Assembly: GCA_029378245.1 (NCBI GenBank)
Contig: JARKIF010000079.1
Coordinates: forward strand, 62,001 to 126,000
From: Roridomyces roridus
Taxonomy: Eukaryota; Basidiomycota; Agaricomycetes; Agaricales; Mycenaceae
Length of the DNA stretch: 64,000 bases
Direction of reading: 5' to 3'
Shown here: piece after piece, positions 20,481 through 30,062 of the stretch
Layout of the letters: each line of letters opens with the position of its first letter
Position numbering within the stretch: the stretch's first letter is position 1
Notes under the pieces: generated by a model
Databases searched by the model: none
The model's input: the letters and a program-made list of their open reading frames with translations, nothing else
Told to the model about the DNA's origin: nothing
Made by a program: the position numbers and the translations under genes

Positions 20481-21596
20481 TCAACTGTATGCAGGTGGGG
20501 GGACAAGGCGTCCCAATTTGTGCATCCGTGCTTCCACGTCCACGGTTGACTGTGTGCTGATAGACACCAGTGGGAGCGGTGTTGATCCTGATTGCGTCTC
20601 CGGCGACCTAAAGTGTGAGAGCTGGAACGGATCAATCCCATGCTGAGGTGCCACTGGTCGCACGATTCCGTTTTCCGTGTCAGGTCCTTGGGAAAATGAC
20701 CCGCGACTCCGCCGGTGCCGGCTCCAAAGGACCACGCTTATGACACCGAAAAGTGCTATTCCACCAAGCACGATGCCAACGAGTGCCCCGGTGGTTAAAA
20801 TTGATTTGTGGGAAGTCGAGGAAGACTGCGTTGGGCTGAGAATCTGGTGTGAGAAGGAATCATGAATAGAGAGTCCAGAAGGATAGGCAACCTTTGAGTG
20901 GATGTCTGAGTTGTCGACGTCCTGAATGATTTTCCCGCGCACAATCAGTTGGATCAAGAAAAAAGACGGTAAGGGACGCACAATGTCGATGTCGCTGTCC
21001 CAGATGCCGACCCCGATATTCCAGACACCGAGCCCACCGCAGTATTTTGTTCGACCGTGACCTGCGCATAATCGAACAACGCGCTCTCTCCGTTCATCGA
21101 ACTCAATTCCAGTAACCAGTTGACCACGTGTGGCACATTGGCGCTGAGATTGGTGGCAGAGAAGAACAGGGAATTGTATACGTGCCGGGGCATAGTGGAA
21201 GCTGGTGATAGAGGGGTCCGGGTCACCCATTTGGAATGTCACGTTGGCAGCGTTTCTAGCTGGAACATCGATTCCATAAATGTAGACCGCAGTGCCTGCG
21301 AGCTCAGGATGAAGACATTCAATGTTAAAGACGGGTGAGATTTTCCGCGAACCTTGAAACGAAAAGGATCCCGAACGGAGACCACCGTCGTGCCAAGTAG
21401 AATTATACACTTGGTCAGGATCTGGCTGAAGGGAGCAGAGGGTGGCAGGGCACCGGGCAGCGGGTGTGATGGCGTGCCACGAGCCTACGAATGTCCAATG
21501 GGTGGCGTCTGTGTCGTCAACAGTAAGGTTCGTATGACCAGCGTACGCTTGGAATTGGAGGAGGCACAGAGAAAAGACCACCGAGGTGCGGAACAT
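20481..21596 (-). CDS. Signal peptide / one-helix membrane protein with PPAY tail, middle frame disturbed
   Basis: The signal peptide is MFRTSVVFSLCLLQFQAYAG. An extracellular domain follows with SWHAITPA, YNSTWHDGGLRSGSFSFQG and TAVYIYGIDVPA, then a helix GALVGIVLGGIALFGVISVV, a basic stop-transfer RHRR, and the tail ending LVPPPAYS. Splicing: intron 21352-21296 (57 bp). An intron near 20981-20836 is supported because it joins the neighbouring frame (VYNSLFFSATNLSANVP, SALFDYAQVTVEQ) to the helix exon. That frame is displaced by one base from the first part near 21188, so an indel is likely. The unspliced frame nevertheless stays open for 372 codons. The family is common in agaricomycetes and its function is unknown. 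The PPxY tail could bind WW domains of Rsp5-type ligases (inference). Confidence 0.55.
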   Translation of the reverse strand: MFRTSVVFSLCLLQFQAYAGHTNLTVDDTDATHWTFVGSWHAITPAARCPATLCSLQPDPDQVYNSTWHDGGLRSGSFSFQGSRKISPVFNIECLHPELAGTAVYIYGIDVPARNAANVTFQMGDPDPSITSFHYAPARIQFPVLLCHQSQRQCATRGQLVTGIEFDERRERVVRLCAGHGRTKYCGGLGVWNIGVGIWDSDIDIVRPLPSFFLIQLIVRGKIIQDVDNSDIHSKVAYPSGLSIHDSFSHQILSPTQSSSTSHKSILTTGALVGIVLGGIALFGVISVVLWSRHRRSRGSFSQGPDTENGIVRPVAPQHGIDPFQLSHFRSPETQSGSTPLPLVSISTQSTVDVEARMHKLGRLVPPPAYS

Positions 21597-21924
21597 GGGG
21601 GGAAGCAATGCGACTTGTGCGAGTACTTATCTGCATACAAATGGCTGATCATGACCTTCTTTGCGGAGGTTACGGAGCGGGAAGGCAAGAGGCAGCAAAT
21701 CAAGTGATCCGTGACATTGAGTTGATAGCTCCGGTTGAGTATGATTTGATGGGAAGAAAACACCAACGGCGTTGATGAGTCGTGAAAAGATGAGTATTAC
21801 ACAGATGCGACGCACACAGCACATTGATGTACGACACATTGGCAGTAGTTTTCCGTCAGATGCGACACATTGATCACGCAGCTGATCAGAGTGCGTCGCA
21901 CTTGGCAATTGCCGAGACTTTGCA

Positions 21925-22460
21925 CTAAATTCACCAGTCCATTCACTGTGGATTATGCACCCTTGACTCACTGTCGAAAATGGGGGAAGGAGACTGGTTA
22001 TTCTGCCAAGGAGTCCCTTTGCCCAACCAAACCTAACAGAGTCTAACCGCCAATTCACGGTGGATTCTGAGTTCTTCATGCACTGACGAAAAAGGGGGAA
22101 GAAGACTGATTTGTTGCCCAAAGGTGTGTCTGCACAAACCTAACACAGGGGGGAAGGCATCTTTTCCACACTGCAGAAATACTTTATTTACGCAACATTT
22201 CCGCAGTATTTCCGCAACATTTCCGCCAGGTCCGAAAATAGGTGATAAAAATCAAATCTGCCAATTTAGTAGAGAATCTCATGATTATGTAATGAAATCA
22301 ACACATTTCCGCCATGCGGAAATGTTGCGGAAATCATGCGGAAATACTGCGGAAATATAAAATTCCCGCTGTGCGGAAAAGTGAGGTTCCCCCCTGTGTA
22401 ACCTAACAGAGTCTAACCGCCAATTCACAGTGGATTCAGAATCTTGCCAATCAGTGGATG
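21925..22460 (+). repeat. Tandem repeat units, about 110-125 bp, interrupted by a MITE
   Basis: Three partial units share ATTCAC(T/G/A)GTGGATT, then ACTG(T/A)CGAAAA(T/A)GGGGGAA and AACCTAACAGAGTCTAACCG. Unit 1 starts near 21925 and unit 2 near 22037. Unit 3, after the MITE, starts near 22408. Confidence 0.7.
22143..22399. mobile_element. MITE of about 257 bp
   Basis: The ends ACACAGGGGGGAA and TTCCCCCCTGTGT are inverted. AACCTAAC occurs on both sides (22137-22144 and 22400-22407) and is a single site in the neighbouring tandem unit, so it is a 6-8-bp target-site duplication (two bases are ambiguous). The interior is almost palindromic, with repeated GCGGAAAT / ATTTCCGC motifs. There is no coding capacity. 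Confidence 0.8.
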
Positions 22461-22559
22461 ATTCACTGAAGCGAATAAACATGCGACACTTGCCGATCAC
22501 GGTGTGTCGCAGATTGCGGTGATTTCGCTTGCCATCAATGTGCTGTGTGCGTCGCATCT

Positions 22560-22940
22560 GTTCAAGCCCGGTGGTGCTTGGAGACTGACAACAGGGACAG
22601 TGTTAACGAACCTCACGGAGGTAAATCTCATTTAGGAAGGGAGGAGTCGTGAGAGCGACATCAGTCAGTGTCATGTATCAATTGATCTGGGGCCTCTTGC
22701 GGGAAGGTCTGTAAGAGACTGAGAGACTAGATCATGACAGTTCCTTGATATCTTCTTGATGACGGTCATCAGTTTTGAAGATACTGATGAGATACTTGGG
22801 AGAGAGATTCTAGAAGGTCGGCTGAAGCCTGAGACCCCGAGGCCCATCCATTGTAGACATGCTGCACACGCAGAGTCTACTGTCGCCGCGGTAATCTGCA
22901 GTGTTCCGTCACAAGCCGAATTTCAGCCAAAGTTCAAATA
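22560..22940. other. Intergenic, no gene seen
   Basis: This spacer lies between two transposable elements; nothing was recognised. Confidence 0.5.
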
Positions 22941-23508
22941 AAAATGGGGCGCGCGACGTGACTCGCGCGCGCTCCTTTATTTCTGACATCGCTGACATGC
23001 GCGCTCCATTTTTGATGACCGGGACCGGTCCAGACCCGCGCTCCAATCTTTCTGCGTCAACTTGACAGCGCGCGCTCCATTTATCCGACTTCAAATGCGC
23101 GCTACATTTTTTCAGCTTGTGGACTTGGGGAAATTCCTAGCAAAGCCGATTCTGATCAACTGCCGGCATAAACTATCACTGATCCTATCATGCAATCAAT
23201 CATACTCCGGTCCCGTTTGTTCCTCCTCGAGTGCAGCGAGTTATCACTACTACGGAGAAGGTGCTGGCAAGGTGCTGGAGTGGTCCACACTGTCTGGGAA
23301 TGCCGGCGGCACTCAGAGCCGAGATGCCGAGATCACGGCAGTTCCAAGTTCACAAGTGAGAAAAATGGAGCGCGCATGGAATGCAGAAAATAGAGCGCGC
23401 GCTGTCAAGTTAGCGCCGAAAGAATGGAGCGCGGGTCTGGACCTGTCTCGGTCATCAGAAATGGAGCGCGCGCGAGTCGCGTTGCGCGCCCCATTTTTTT
23501 CACGTGGA
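22941..23508. mobile_element. MITE with about 150-bp inverted ends and GCGCGCTCCATTT repeats
   Basis: The left arm (about 22941-23115) begins AAAAATGGGGCGCGC, and the right arm (about 23362-23508) is its inverted, slightly diverged copy. Both arms contain several copies of GCGCGCTCCATTT and the block GGTCCAGACCCGCGCTCCA. The element has no coding capacity. Its right end lies inside the last exon of RNase T2 copy 1, replacing the ending seen in copy 2. A target-site duplication was not clear. Confidence 0.75.
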
Positions 23509-24890
23509 GGAAGAATCGGCGGATACACAATACCACTCGACGGGCAGGTTGAGCTCTCGGGTGCGTCTGCGTTAAACCACGTCACTCAGCCGAGCAGATA
23601 TACAGAGTGTAGAACGCACCAATCATAACAAACTCCCCGTCGATCACACTCCCTGAGAGATGAAAGTAGTAAAAGATGGCGTTCAGCGTGCTTCCGCTGC
23701 ATCCAAAGGTCGGGGCGAACTGGACGAATGAATGAATCATTGGGGTGAAAGGGAGTTGCATTCAATTTCACTGCGTACTTACCCCGGACTCGGCTTTGAT
23801 AGCCGCGACGAGGCTAGCTAAGGTGTGCGTTTCAGTGGTCGAGGGCGAGATGCCTTGATTTTCGAGCCAGGTGAAGGTGAGAACAGTCTGTCCATGGCGT
23901 TGGAATTTGGATGAAAAAAAGAACCTCCGATGAGACTCGGAGCATGCACGGACCTGGAACAAGCCGACGACGGTCTGGAAGAACGCCACAGCTTCGGCGG
24001 CTCTGGGACTGCCCTCGGGGAGGCAGGATACTTGCAAAGTGCTGGGAATATTTGATCAATCTGCGATTTTTGAGTATTGGACGGCACAGGTACCTGTAGC
24101 AAGTCCTGTGCGTAGACCATTCATGTTCCCAGAATTCTTCGTCAGTGCCGTCAGAGGGGAGGTTCTTCCAGAACTAAGAGGGAATCAGTCAATTTTCTGG
24201 ATTGAACAAGTACCCAATTTGCAGGAGATGTTCACCTCGTTCATGAAGGTAAGCGTCGAACTTGCATTTTGCTGCGTCAACAACTGGGCAAGTATGATTA
24301 GATTTTCGTTTCAAGATATCTAGATGAAATGAAGACGTCGACGTACTGTGCCGATATCGGTGTAGTCCCTCGAGGGATCGCAGTTCTCGCTGAACGAACC
24401 GTCGCAACTGTATCGCCGGTGCGTCGATATCTTAGATTCACAGGATCCAGTGAAGGCTTACTTGTCGGGCCACAGTCCTTCGATAGCTTGTTAGCCAACT
24501 GTATCAGTCAGAATGAAATCGACGGGCAATACCGTGGATGGTCCAGCTATTGGTCGGCCCAGTGGTCGGGTTGGTGTCCCAGAACTATGTTAATATAGTG
24601 AAAGGAGCACTGCGGGGATTGAGTTGAAGAAGCGGACTTGAGTTTGTAGCACAAGGCCCTGAGAAAGGACGTCAGACAAGTCAGTCGTCTTGCGCACGGT
24701 GACGCATGAATCGCACCCCAGGAGCCTCAAAACAGCACGTTCCTTCCGCTGAGGAGCTGCAGGAGAGCGGTCCGTTGGCGGGGCAACCCGAGGATATGGT
24801 CGTCGAGCGGCCGAGGAGGGGTTGTATGACAGACGCCGTGGACAGCTGGCCCAAGGTGAACACAGATAGAGCGAGAGCGAGTATATGCAT
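23313..24890 (-). CDS. Secreted ribonuclease T2, copy 1, with transposon-derived C-terminus
   Basis: Eleven exons of the same pattern as copy 2 (36234-37560). The signal peptide starts MHILALALSVFTLGQLSTAS, then CPANGPLSCSSS, CCFEAPG, LVLQTQ and FWDTNPTTGPTNSW. CAS-I reads SWTIHGLWPDNCDGS with its His. CAS-II reads EFWEHEWSTHRTC: the catalytic Glu and His are present, but the Gly of HGTC is Arg here. Cys residues for the usual disulphides are present. T2 enzymes cleave single-stranded RNA through 2',3'-cyclic phosphates, outside the cell or in vacuoles. After GIVYPP the frame enters the adjacent MITE and continues about 65 codons (to 23313) where copy 2 stops. The altered CAS-II and foreign tail make reduced activity plausible. 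Confidence 0.75.
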
Positions 24891-24925
24891 CGTTGATTGC
24901 AGTGGAAAACCCCTTGGCCGAAGAG

Positions 24926-24933
24926 CTTTTATA
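24926..24933 (-). promoter_or_regulatory. TATA box of RNase T2 copy 1
   Basis: TATAAAAG on the minus strand, 36-43 bp upstream of the ATG. The aligned position in copy 2 (37593-37600) reads CGTAAAAG. Confidence 0.5.
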
Positions 24934-25575
24934 GGTGCGAGAGCCTGCTGTATTTTCGTAACACGACAAATATTTCCGAGGCCTCCATGTGCTCTGAGGG
25001 CACAAATATCTGGCAAGGTCGTTCTCTTGGCTTCGTTGGACGGTTGGTGGGAAAGAAGGGGCGAGAAGCAGTAGAACGACGCACTTGGGTGGACTCGTGC
25101 TCAGCTCAGAGTGGAAATTTCCTCAGCACCAGAGGATCACCAGGGGCTACCAGGCAACTACCAGGGCCGAAGTTTAAGGGACTTGATGTTGACGCACAGG
25201 AGTGCGGCTGTACTTAATGATTGTCGTTGTTAGAATCAGGGGCTTTCCCGACTTATCCAGAACCACCACGAGCGACGTGTCTACGCCTGCGTCAACACTT
25301 GATGGCGGTGGGAGAGAGCAAGGAGAAGAAGATGTTTATCTGATTGTATCAATGATCAGATAAACTTGTTCCCAACGAGTTACGAAATCAAAACGAAATA
25401 GTCTCGTCGCGATCTCCGTTGTTTCATATTTTGCCCTCAGCCTCCGAAACTGTACCCTGCTCGAGCCTCGTCTTTTCTCATGCAGTCGCTGAATCACACC
25501 AAAGTATCACTAGTAAGTACTCGCACACCGTATCACGATCAATCTGTCAAGAACCGCTTTCTTCCCTCGACCGCC
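24934..25575. other. Intergenic between divergent RNase T2 copy 1 and F-box-like gene
   Basis: No gene. Bases up to about 25365 align with 37600-37900, upstream of RNase T2 copy 2, so the duplicated block D2 is about 23510-25365 against 36236-37900. Confidence 0.6.
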
Positions 25576-26810
25576 ATGACGAGCTCTTCTCGTTTACCGC
25601 AGGAGATATGGGACTACATCGTCGACCACATAGCCGGCCACTTTGACGAGAAAATGCACCTGGCGGAGCTGAGATCGGCTGCTCTGGCTGGCCGCTGTTT
25701 CCTCTCCCGCGCGCAATTCTACATCTTTCGCTCTATTTCCGTCCATAACTCTCCCCGAACGGAGCCAGGGGTCCGTGCAGAGCGCCTCCTGCATGTGATG
25801 ACCTCGTCCCCACATTTAATCCGCTGCGTTCAAGACTTGGAGATCTACGCTGGGGACGCCAGGAGTCTCCGCGCACTCGCCCACATTCCCTGGTCCAATG
25901 TCATTCAGCTCACATTGGGCCCAGTGGAAGCTGTCTCTGGGAGCGTTATCCTGAAAAGCGTAGCCAAACTCGTTGGATTGCCCTCTGTCCGGGGGCTTGT
26001 CTTCCGCATCGGGCGCTGGGATGCCACTCATCTCTGCAATATATTCGCTAGTTGCACCTCGATCAACCGGCTTATCTTTGTCCATTGCCACCCTCTCCGG
26101 TTGGTCGCTCCCTTTGCACGACCCGGGATGCCTGCCACACTCGCACGACCAGAGTCCATTACATTCAGCGGGTCCAACCCTATAATGGATCTACTTCTCG
26201 AGCCGACATGTCCGTTGGATCTCTCATGCCTCACTCGACTCAAGTTTGCCGAATTCGACAACCCCAGGATCAATACTTTTCTGAGTCGCGTGGGTCCGAC
26301 TCTCACGCATTTGCACCTCAACGGGCATGGTAAATTGAAATTCATCTCGCTTTGACTGCAAAATTGACCCGGGTGTTTTTTCTAGATCGGAAGCTGGACT
26401 ACCTTGCCTTGGACCTCCTTCCCAATCTCACCCAAATCGACGCCTTTCGGATCCTTCAATCGATTCCTCCTGCGTCTTCCTGCCACCAACCGGATAGAGA
26501 CGATCAACGTTCTCTCCATGGGCGCTATCTCCAAAGAAGCTTTTGAATCTGCAATACTGGAGCGGTCCATGCCGGCTCTAAAGCGTGTCAATGTGCAGGT
26601 CAGCGGGCATATTCCGGATTGGGGGACTTGGTTCCGTCCGCCGCCATGGGAAGAGACTGTCCGTGGCATCGAGGAGAGTTTGCCGCGACTTTGTGAAAGC
26701 GGACTTCTCAGAGTTGTGTTCGTTCCTTTTGTGAGTGGGCAGTTGGGCTTGAATGAGCTCGTTGCTGACCGTGGTGCTATTCTTTCCAGGGATCCACCGT
26801 TTTCTTGTAG
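25576..26810 (+). pseudogene. F-box-like gene (family 1) with 8-bp deletion
   Basis: Exon 1 (25576-26329) encodes RLPQEIWDYIVDHIAGHFDE, GRCFLSRAQFYIFRSI and leucine-rich repeats, exactly as long as exon 1 of the gene at 11170. The 56-bp intron 26330-26385 is good and exon 2 opens with LDLLPNLTQIDAFRI. There, near 26450-26458, eight bases present in the paralogue are missing, and the frame shifts to a stop at 26546. Downstream the original frame is preserved (NRIETINVLSMGAISKEAFE), as are the last intron (26731-26789) and the exon GSTVFL, so the loss is recent. A truncated protein of about 300 residues could still be made. Confidence 0.75.
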
Positions 26811-26997
26811 GAAATCAAATACAACATCGTAGTCATATTGTCAAATTTGAGTCGGAATTTGACCTTGGACTACTTGTGGAAGAAGAATGCTTGCGATCAA
26901 TAGAACAGTCCATGTACGGGCTACGAGGTGCAAGTCTATCAACTGTCCTGTTCACAGTCGCAAGGATCTCTTCGACTTCCCAGACACCAATTCATCA

Positions 26998-28228
26998 TTA
27001 GTCCTCGACCTCAAATCCAGCCTGTGCATCAAATTCTTCCAAGCTACATTCCTCCCACTTGTGACCGACTTTCACGCAGGATATTTCACCTAGCGAGTGA
27101 AATGGTGAGCAATATTATGGTTGGTGCATGGATAGTCCTCTTACAAAAGCGGCAGCCTCTCAAAGTCGAAGAACTATTTGCCCAGGTTTTTAAAACCTCG
27201 GGCTCTTCGTCTTCACCAACGTCATACACCCAACGACTGTCTTTACCGCAATAATCGAACATCAGATATGTGAGACGCTCGAATCGCGGCAGGCATGCAG
27301 TAATGTCGTCCACCATTGCCTGTATGATTATAAGAACGAGTAGAATCGAAAGTTGGGGCCTTACCCTGGTAATATAATTATCATAAGAGTGCAGTTTTAA
27401 TTTCTGCAAGTGCGACGCATGGTTGGATAAGTGGGTAATAGCGTCCGAGATCTCCGTTGCGTTAAGACATGTGATGGAAAGACTCGCGAGGTTGGGGCTG
27501 GTCTGCGCATTGAGGTTCTCAATAATACCCGAGAGCCAGGCGCCTTCAACACATTGAAGACTGTGCTTCGAGAACGCAGAAAATAGCCGCGCGCTTCCAT
27601 GGTAACACCGCAGCTTGGGAAGCAGAGCACCCTTCGGCACGGTGTCTTGTCCCTGGATAAGCCACAGACAAAGATGTGTTATGGTCGGGTGGCGATTCAT
27701 AAATTCCTCGATATGGAATTTCCAGAGGCAAGCGTCGGATTTCAAGGTCAATGACGAAAGGTCGGGAAAGGTGAGGCGAGCGAGGCATGAGACAACGCCT
27801 AATGGGCGGTAGTCGCTGATAACCAAGTGCTCCAGACGTCGCATGAGGAGCAAGGATTCGATCAAGAAATCTTCAGCCGGGAGGTTGCGATGTGAATATC
27901 TTGGGAGTGGGCTATGAGTTTCGCGAGTCTGAAGTGGAGCTCAAACGCACCCGCTTGAAAAGGACAGAGATCGCACTGAGTCTGCTCGTTCGGGACTCTG
28001 CAGGATCGCGCTGCAGAATGCTTTAAGAACCTTCCAGCTGCGTGTGTCCGTCTGTAAGACCACCGTTTGGCTGAGACTGGGCAATGCCAGAGCATGGAAA
28101 AGCTTGGAGACGCGGCAAAGGGTCACCAGGTCTGCTCTGGGCACGTTTTGGATTATTTCGGTGAGGACTTCGTTGGGAAACCACCGAGTTATGCGCATAT
28201 AAACCTTTTGCGCGCTTCGGGTCCGCAT
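26998..28228 (-). CDS. F-box-like protein (family 2)
   Basis: Exons 28228-27951, 27899-27365, 27319-27145 and 27089-26998 (introns 45-55 bp) give 359 residues, the same length as the copy at 14287. It starts MRTRSAQKVYMRITRWFPNE, with the F-box-like VLTEIIQNVPRADLVTLCRV. The middle has LMRRLEHLVISDYRPLGVV and NRHPTITHLCLWLIQG; exon 3 has DDITACLPRFERLTYLMFDY. The end is KWEECSLEEFDAQAGFEVED. All phases close. It is convergent with the F-box-like relic at 25576 and divergent from the broken family-3 copy at 28435, the same three-gene order as 11170/14287/15739. Confidence 0.8.
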
Positions 28229-28434
28229 GCTAGTCGAGCGAAGGTGGTGGTTGCGGAGAAGAGGCGAATGATGGCCATCAAACGACTCCGAGGTCTCCTC
28301 TTGCCATGTCGGCGGCGGGACTCGGCGCTCTTTCCCTCCTCACTCTCGCCGAAAGTTTCCGCGAAGGCTTCGAGATGGAACGACCCAACGTATCCGATTG
28401 AAATCTCCTCTCCTCTCCGTCACCAGACTTGACC

Positions 28435-29397
28435 ATGAACAAGATTCAAGCGAGGGTACGGCGACCACGCATGCTAGTTTGACCCGATCTGACTGTATCC
28501 CAGTTCAAACGATTCCTTCGGCGCTTCTCGCGGGTACTCCCTGCACCTGTCCCTGCAACACTGTGTACATGAAACGATCACAGGCGACCCGAGGCTGCCA
28601 CCGGAGCTTGAGCGCGAGATCTTCGAGCTTGTTGGTGGCTACCGACTTTCCATCGGACGATTGGTCTCATATGTCGGGGACACGACACTAGTCTTGCCGC
28701 AAGTTTGTAGGAGAGTGCAAAGCTGGTGAGTAACCGCCTCCCTCGCTCCATGCCTGTCGTGTAACAGGAGCCATGCAGGATCGAGCCCTTCATCGAGCGC
28801 GCCGCAATTCTTCAGAACTACAATAGCGGGGACCCCATCTCGTCGTTCCTTGCCGCGGTCGATGCCCGGCCAGCCACCTTCTTCGCTGCCCATGTCAAGC
28901 ATCTCTACCTCGATCGCCTTGCACCCCTCTACGCCGTGCAGCGAATCCTCTGCACTGGCGTCGTGAGCTTCGGGTGCCACCATTCATACACCGCCCTTGC
29001 TCCCATCTTGTCCTCACTCCCTCTGAGAGCTATCCTTCCCTGTCAATCGACCCTTGCACATTGGTCCTCCACTCTTACTCACCTCGGCCTCTCCTCCTCC
29101 CTCCCCCCACCTGGCTGTCGACTACTCTGCCCTCCCCGACCCCGAGGTGCCTGGCATGGGCTCAGCACTCACCGCCTTTCTCGCGGCTGCACCCCACGCG
29201 GACTGTCTCGTCCTCCTCACGGGCGCCAAGACCGAGTACCGCTGGGCACTGCAGCGGCTTCGGGACGATGGCTTTGTCGATAAGCGCGTTTATGTCCATC
29301 TGGGCCCGGTGGGAGATGGCCGTGGCATGCGTGGAGTTGGAGGTTGCCGGATTGTTTTGAAGTGGCGGAGAGGGAGTTCTCAGCGCCGGCGTTAGAG
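28435..29397 (+). pseudogene. F-box-like gene (family 3), multiply frame-shifted
   Basis: The first exon (MNKIQAR) and first intron are kept. In exon 2 about four extra bases near 28558 bring a stop (TGA near 28567), and one extra T near 28631 shifts the core GLPPELEREIFEL region again. Exon 3 is well preserved at first (IEPFIERAAILQNYNSGDPI, ARPATFFAAHVKHLYLDRL). It is shifted after about 29090, where the paralogue frame HLAVDYSALPDPEVPGMGS runs in another frame, and again near 29318 by loss of one C. At least four independent lesions make a functional product unlikely. Confidence 0.8.
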
Positions 29398-30062
29398 GAG
29401 GGCAGGGAGTGCTGTTCAAGTGGCGGGTGTCTCGCAGAACCCTTGCGCGCGGGGGGATGAAGGTTGCGTGCCAAATGGTCGTTCGCCCGCCGGGATCGCG
29501 ACAGTAAATATCATCTCACTCCACTTCCGTCCACAACGTGATAAAATGCATCCATGTTAAATCTTCTCTGTCATGTCTCAATACTTCGGGCTCTCATCCG
29601 CATTGACTCCAACTCGGACTACTTCCCCGCTGGCGCCGCGATCTCTTCCGAATTGAAAAATCGCAGACTCGGTTAACGCTTCCGTGCTTTCATTGCTGAC
29701 CAAAGAGTCTCTTCTCCTGCTGTCAAGGATTTCCCCGACGACAACGTCCTCGCCTTGAACCCACCGCTACCTGTTATGCTGCTCTTCAAGGGTCAGTGCG
29801 CGACATGGGATGCTATGTCACTGGCAGAAGACCACAGAACATTCCGCACCTCTCCTACAAATCCCAGGCTACATCAGCGCGGGTGAAGCCTAATGTTGAC
29901 GCATACGAAAACAATGCCTTCAACCACAGGCCACAGAAACCTAAAAATCTGTGGTTCAAGTTGTCCCAAGTAAAGCTTTCATGAGTAAACCTTTGTCCGA
30001 TCCGAGAAATCCAGCCTGTATATCAAAATATTCCTCGCATTTGTCGTCAACTTTCGTTGAAG
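29398..30062. other. Intergenic, possible coding debris
   Basis: No complete gene. The segment 29640-29800 has a short stretch with coding-like composition (FRAFIADQRVSSPAVKDFPD) broken by stops; the family was not recognised. Confidence 0.4.

Larger units (their letters stand above)
21803..22557. mobile_element. Terminal-inverted-repeat element with nested MITE
   Basis: A perfect 28-bp inverted repeat bounds it: CAGATGCGACGCACACAGCA... near 21796-21823 and its complement near 22528-22555. Weaker inverted similarity continues inwards (CGACACA..., GATCACG...). The interior has tandem repeats of about 110 bp and a second MITE (22143-22399). No coding capacity and no clear target-site duplication were seen. 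Left and right limits are given to within about 10 bp. Confidence 0.65.

Noticed and set aside
21150..21240. A 25-nt intron (gtgaccc...caccag) to rescue the 20.5-kb membrane protein frame
   Set aside because: It is shorter than any other intron in the window, and paralogue alignment shows the segment is coding; a one-base indel explains the data better.
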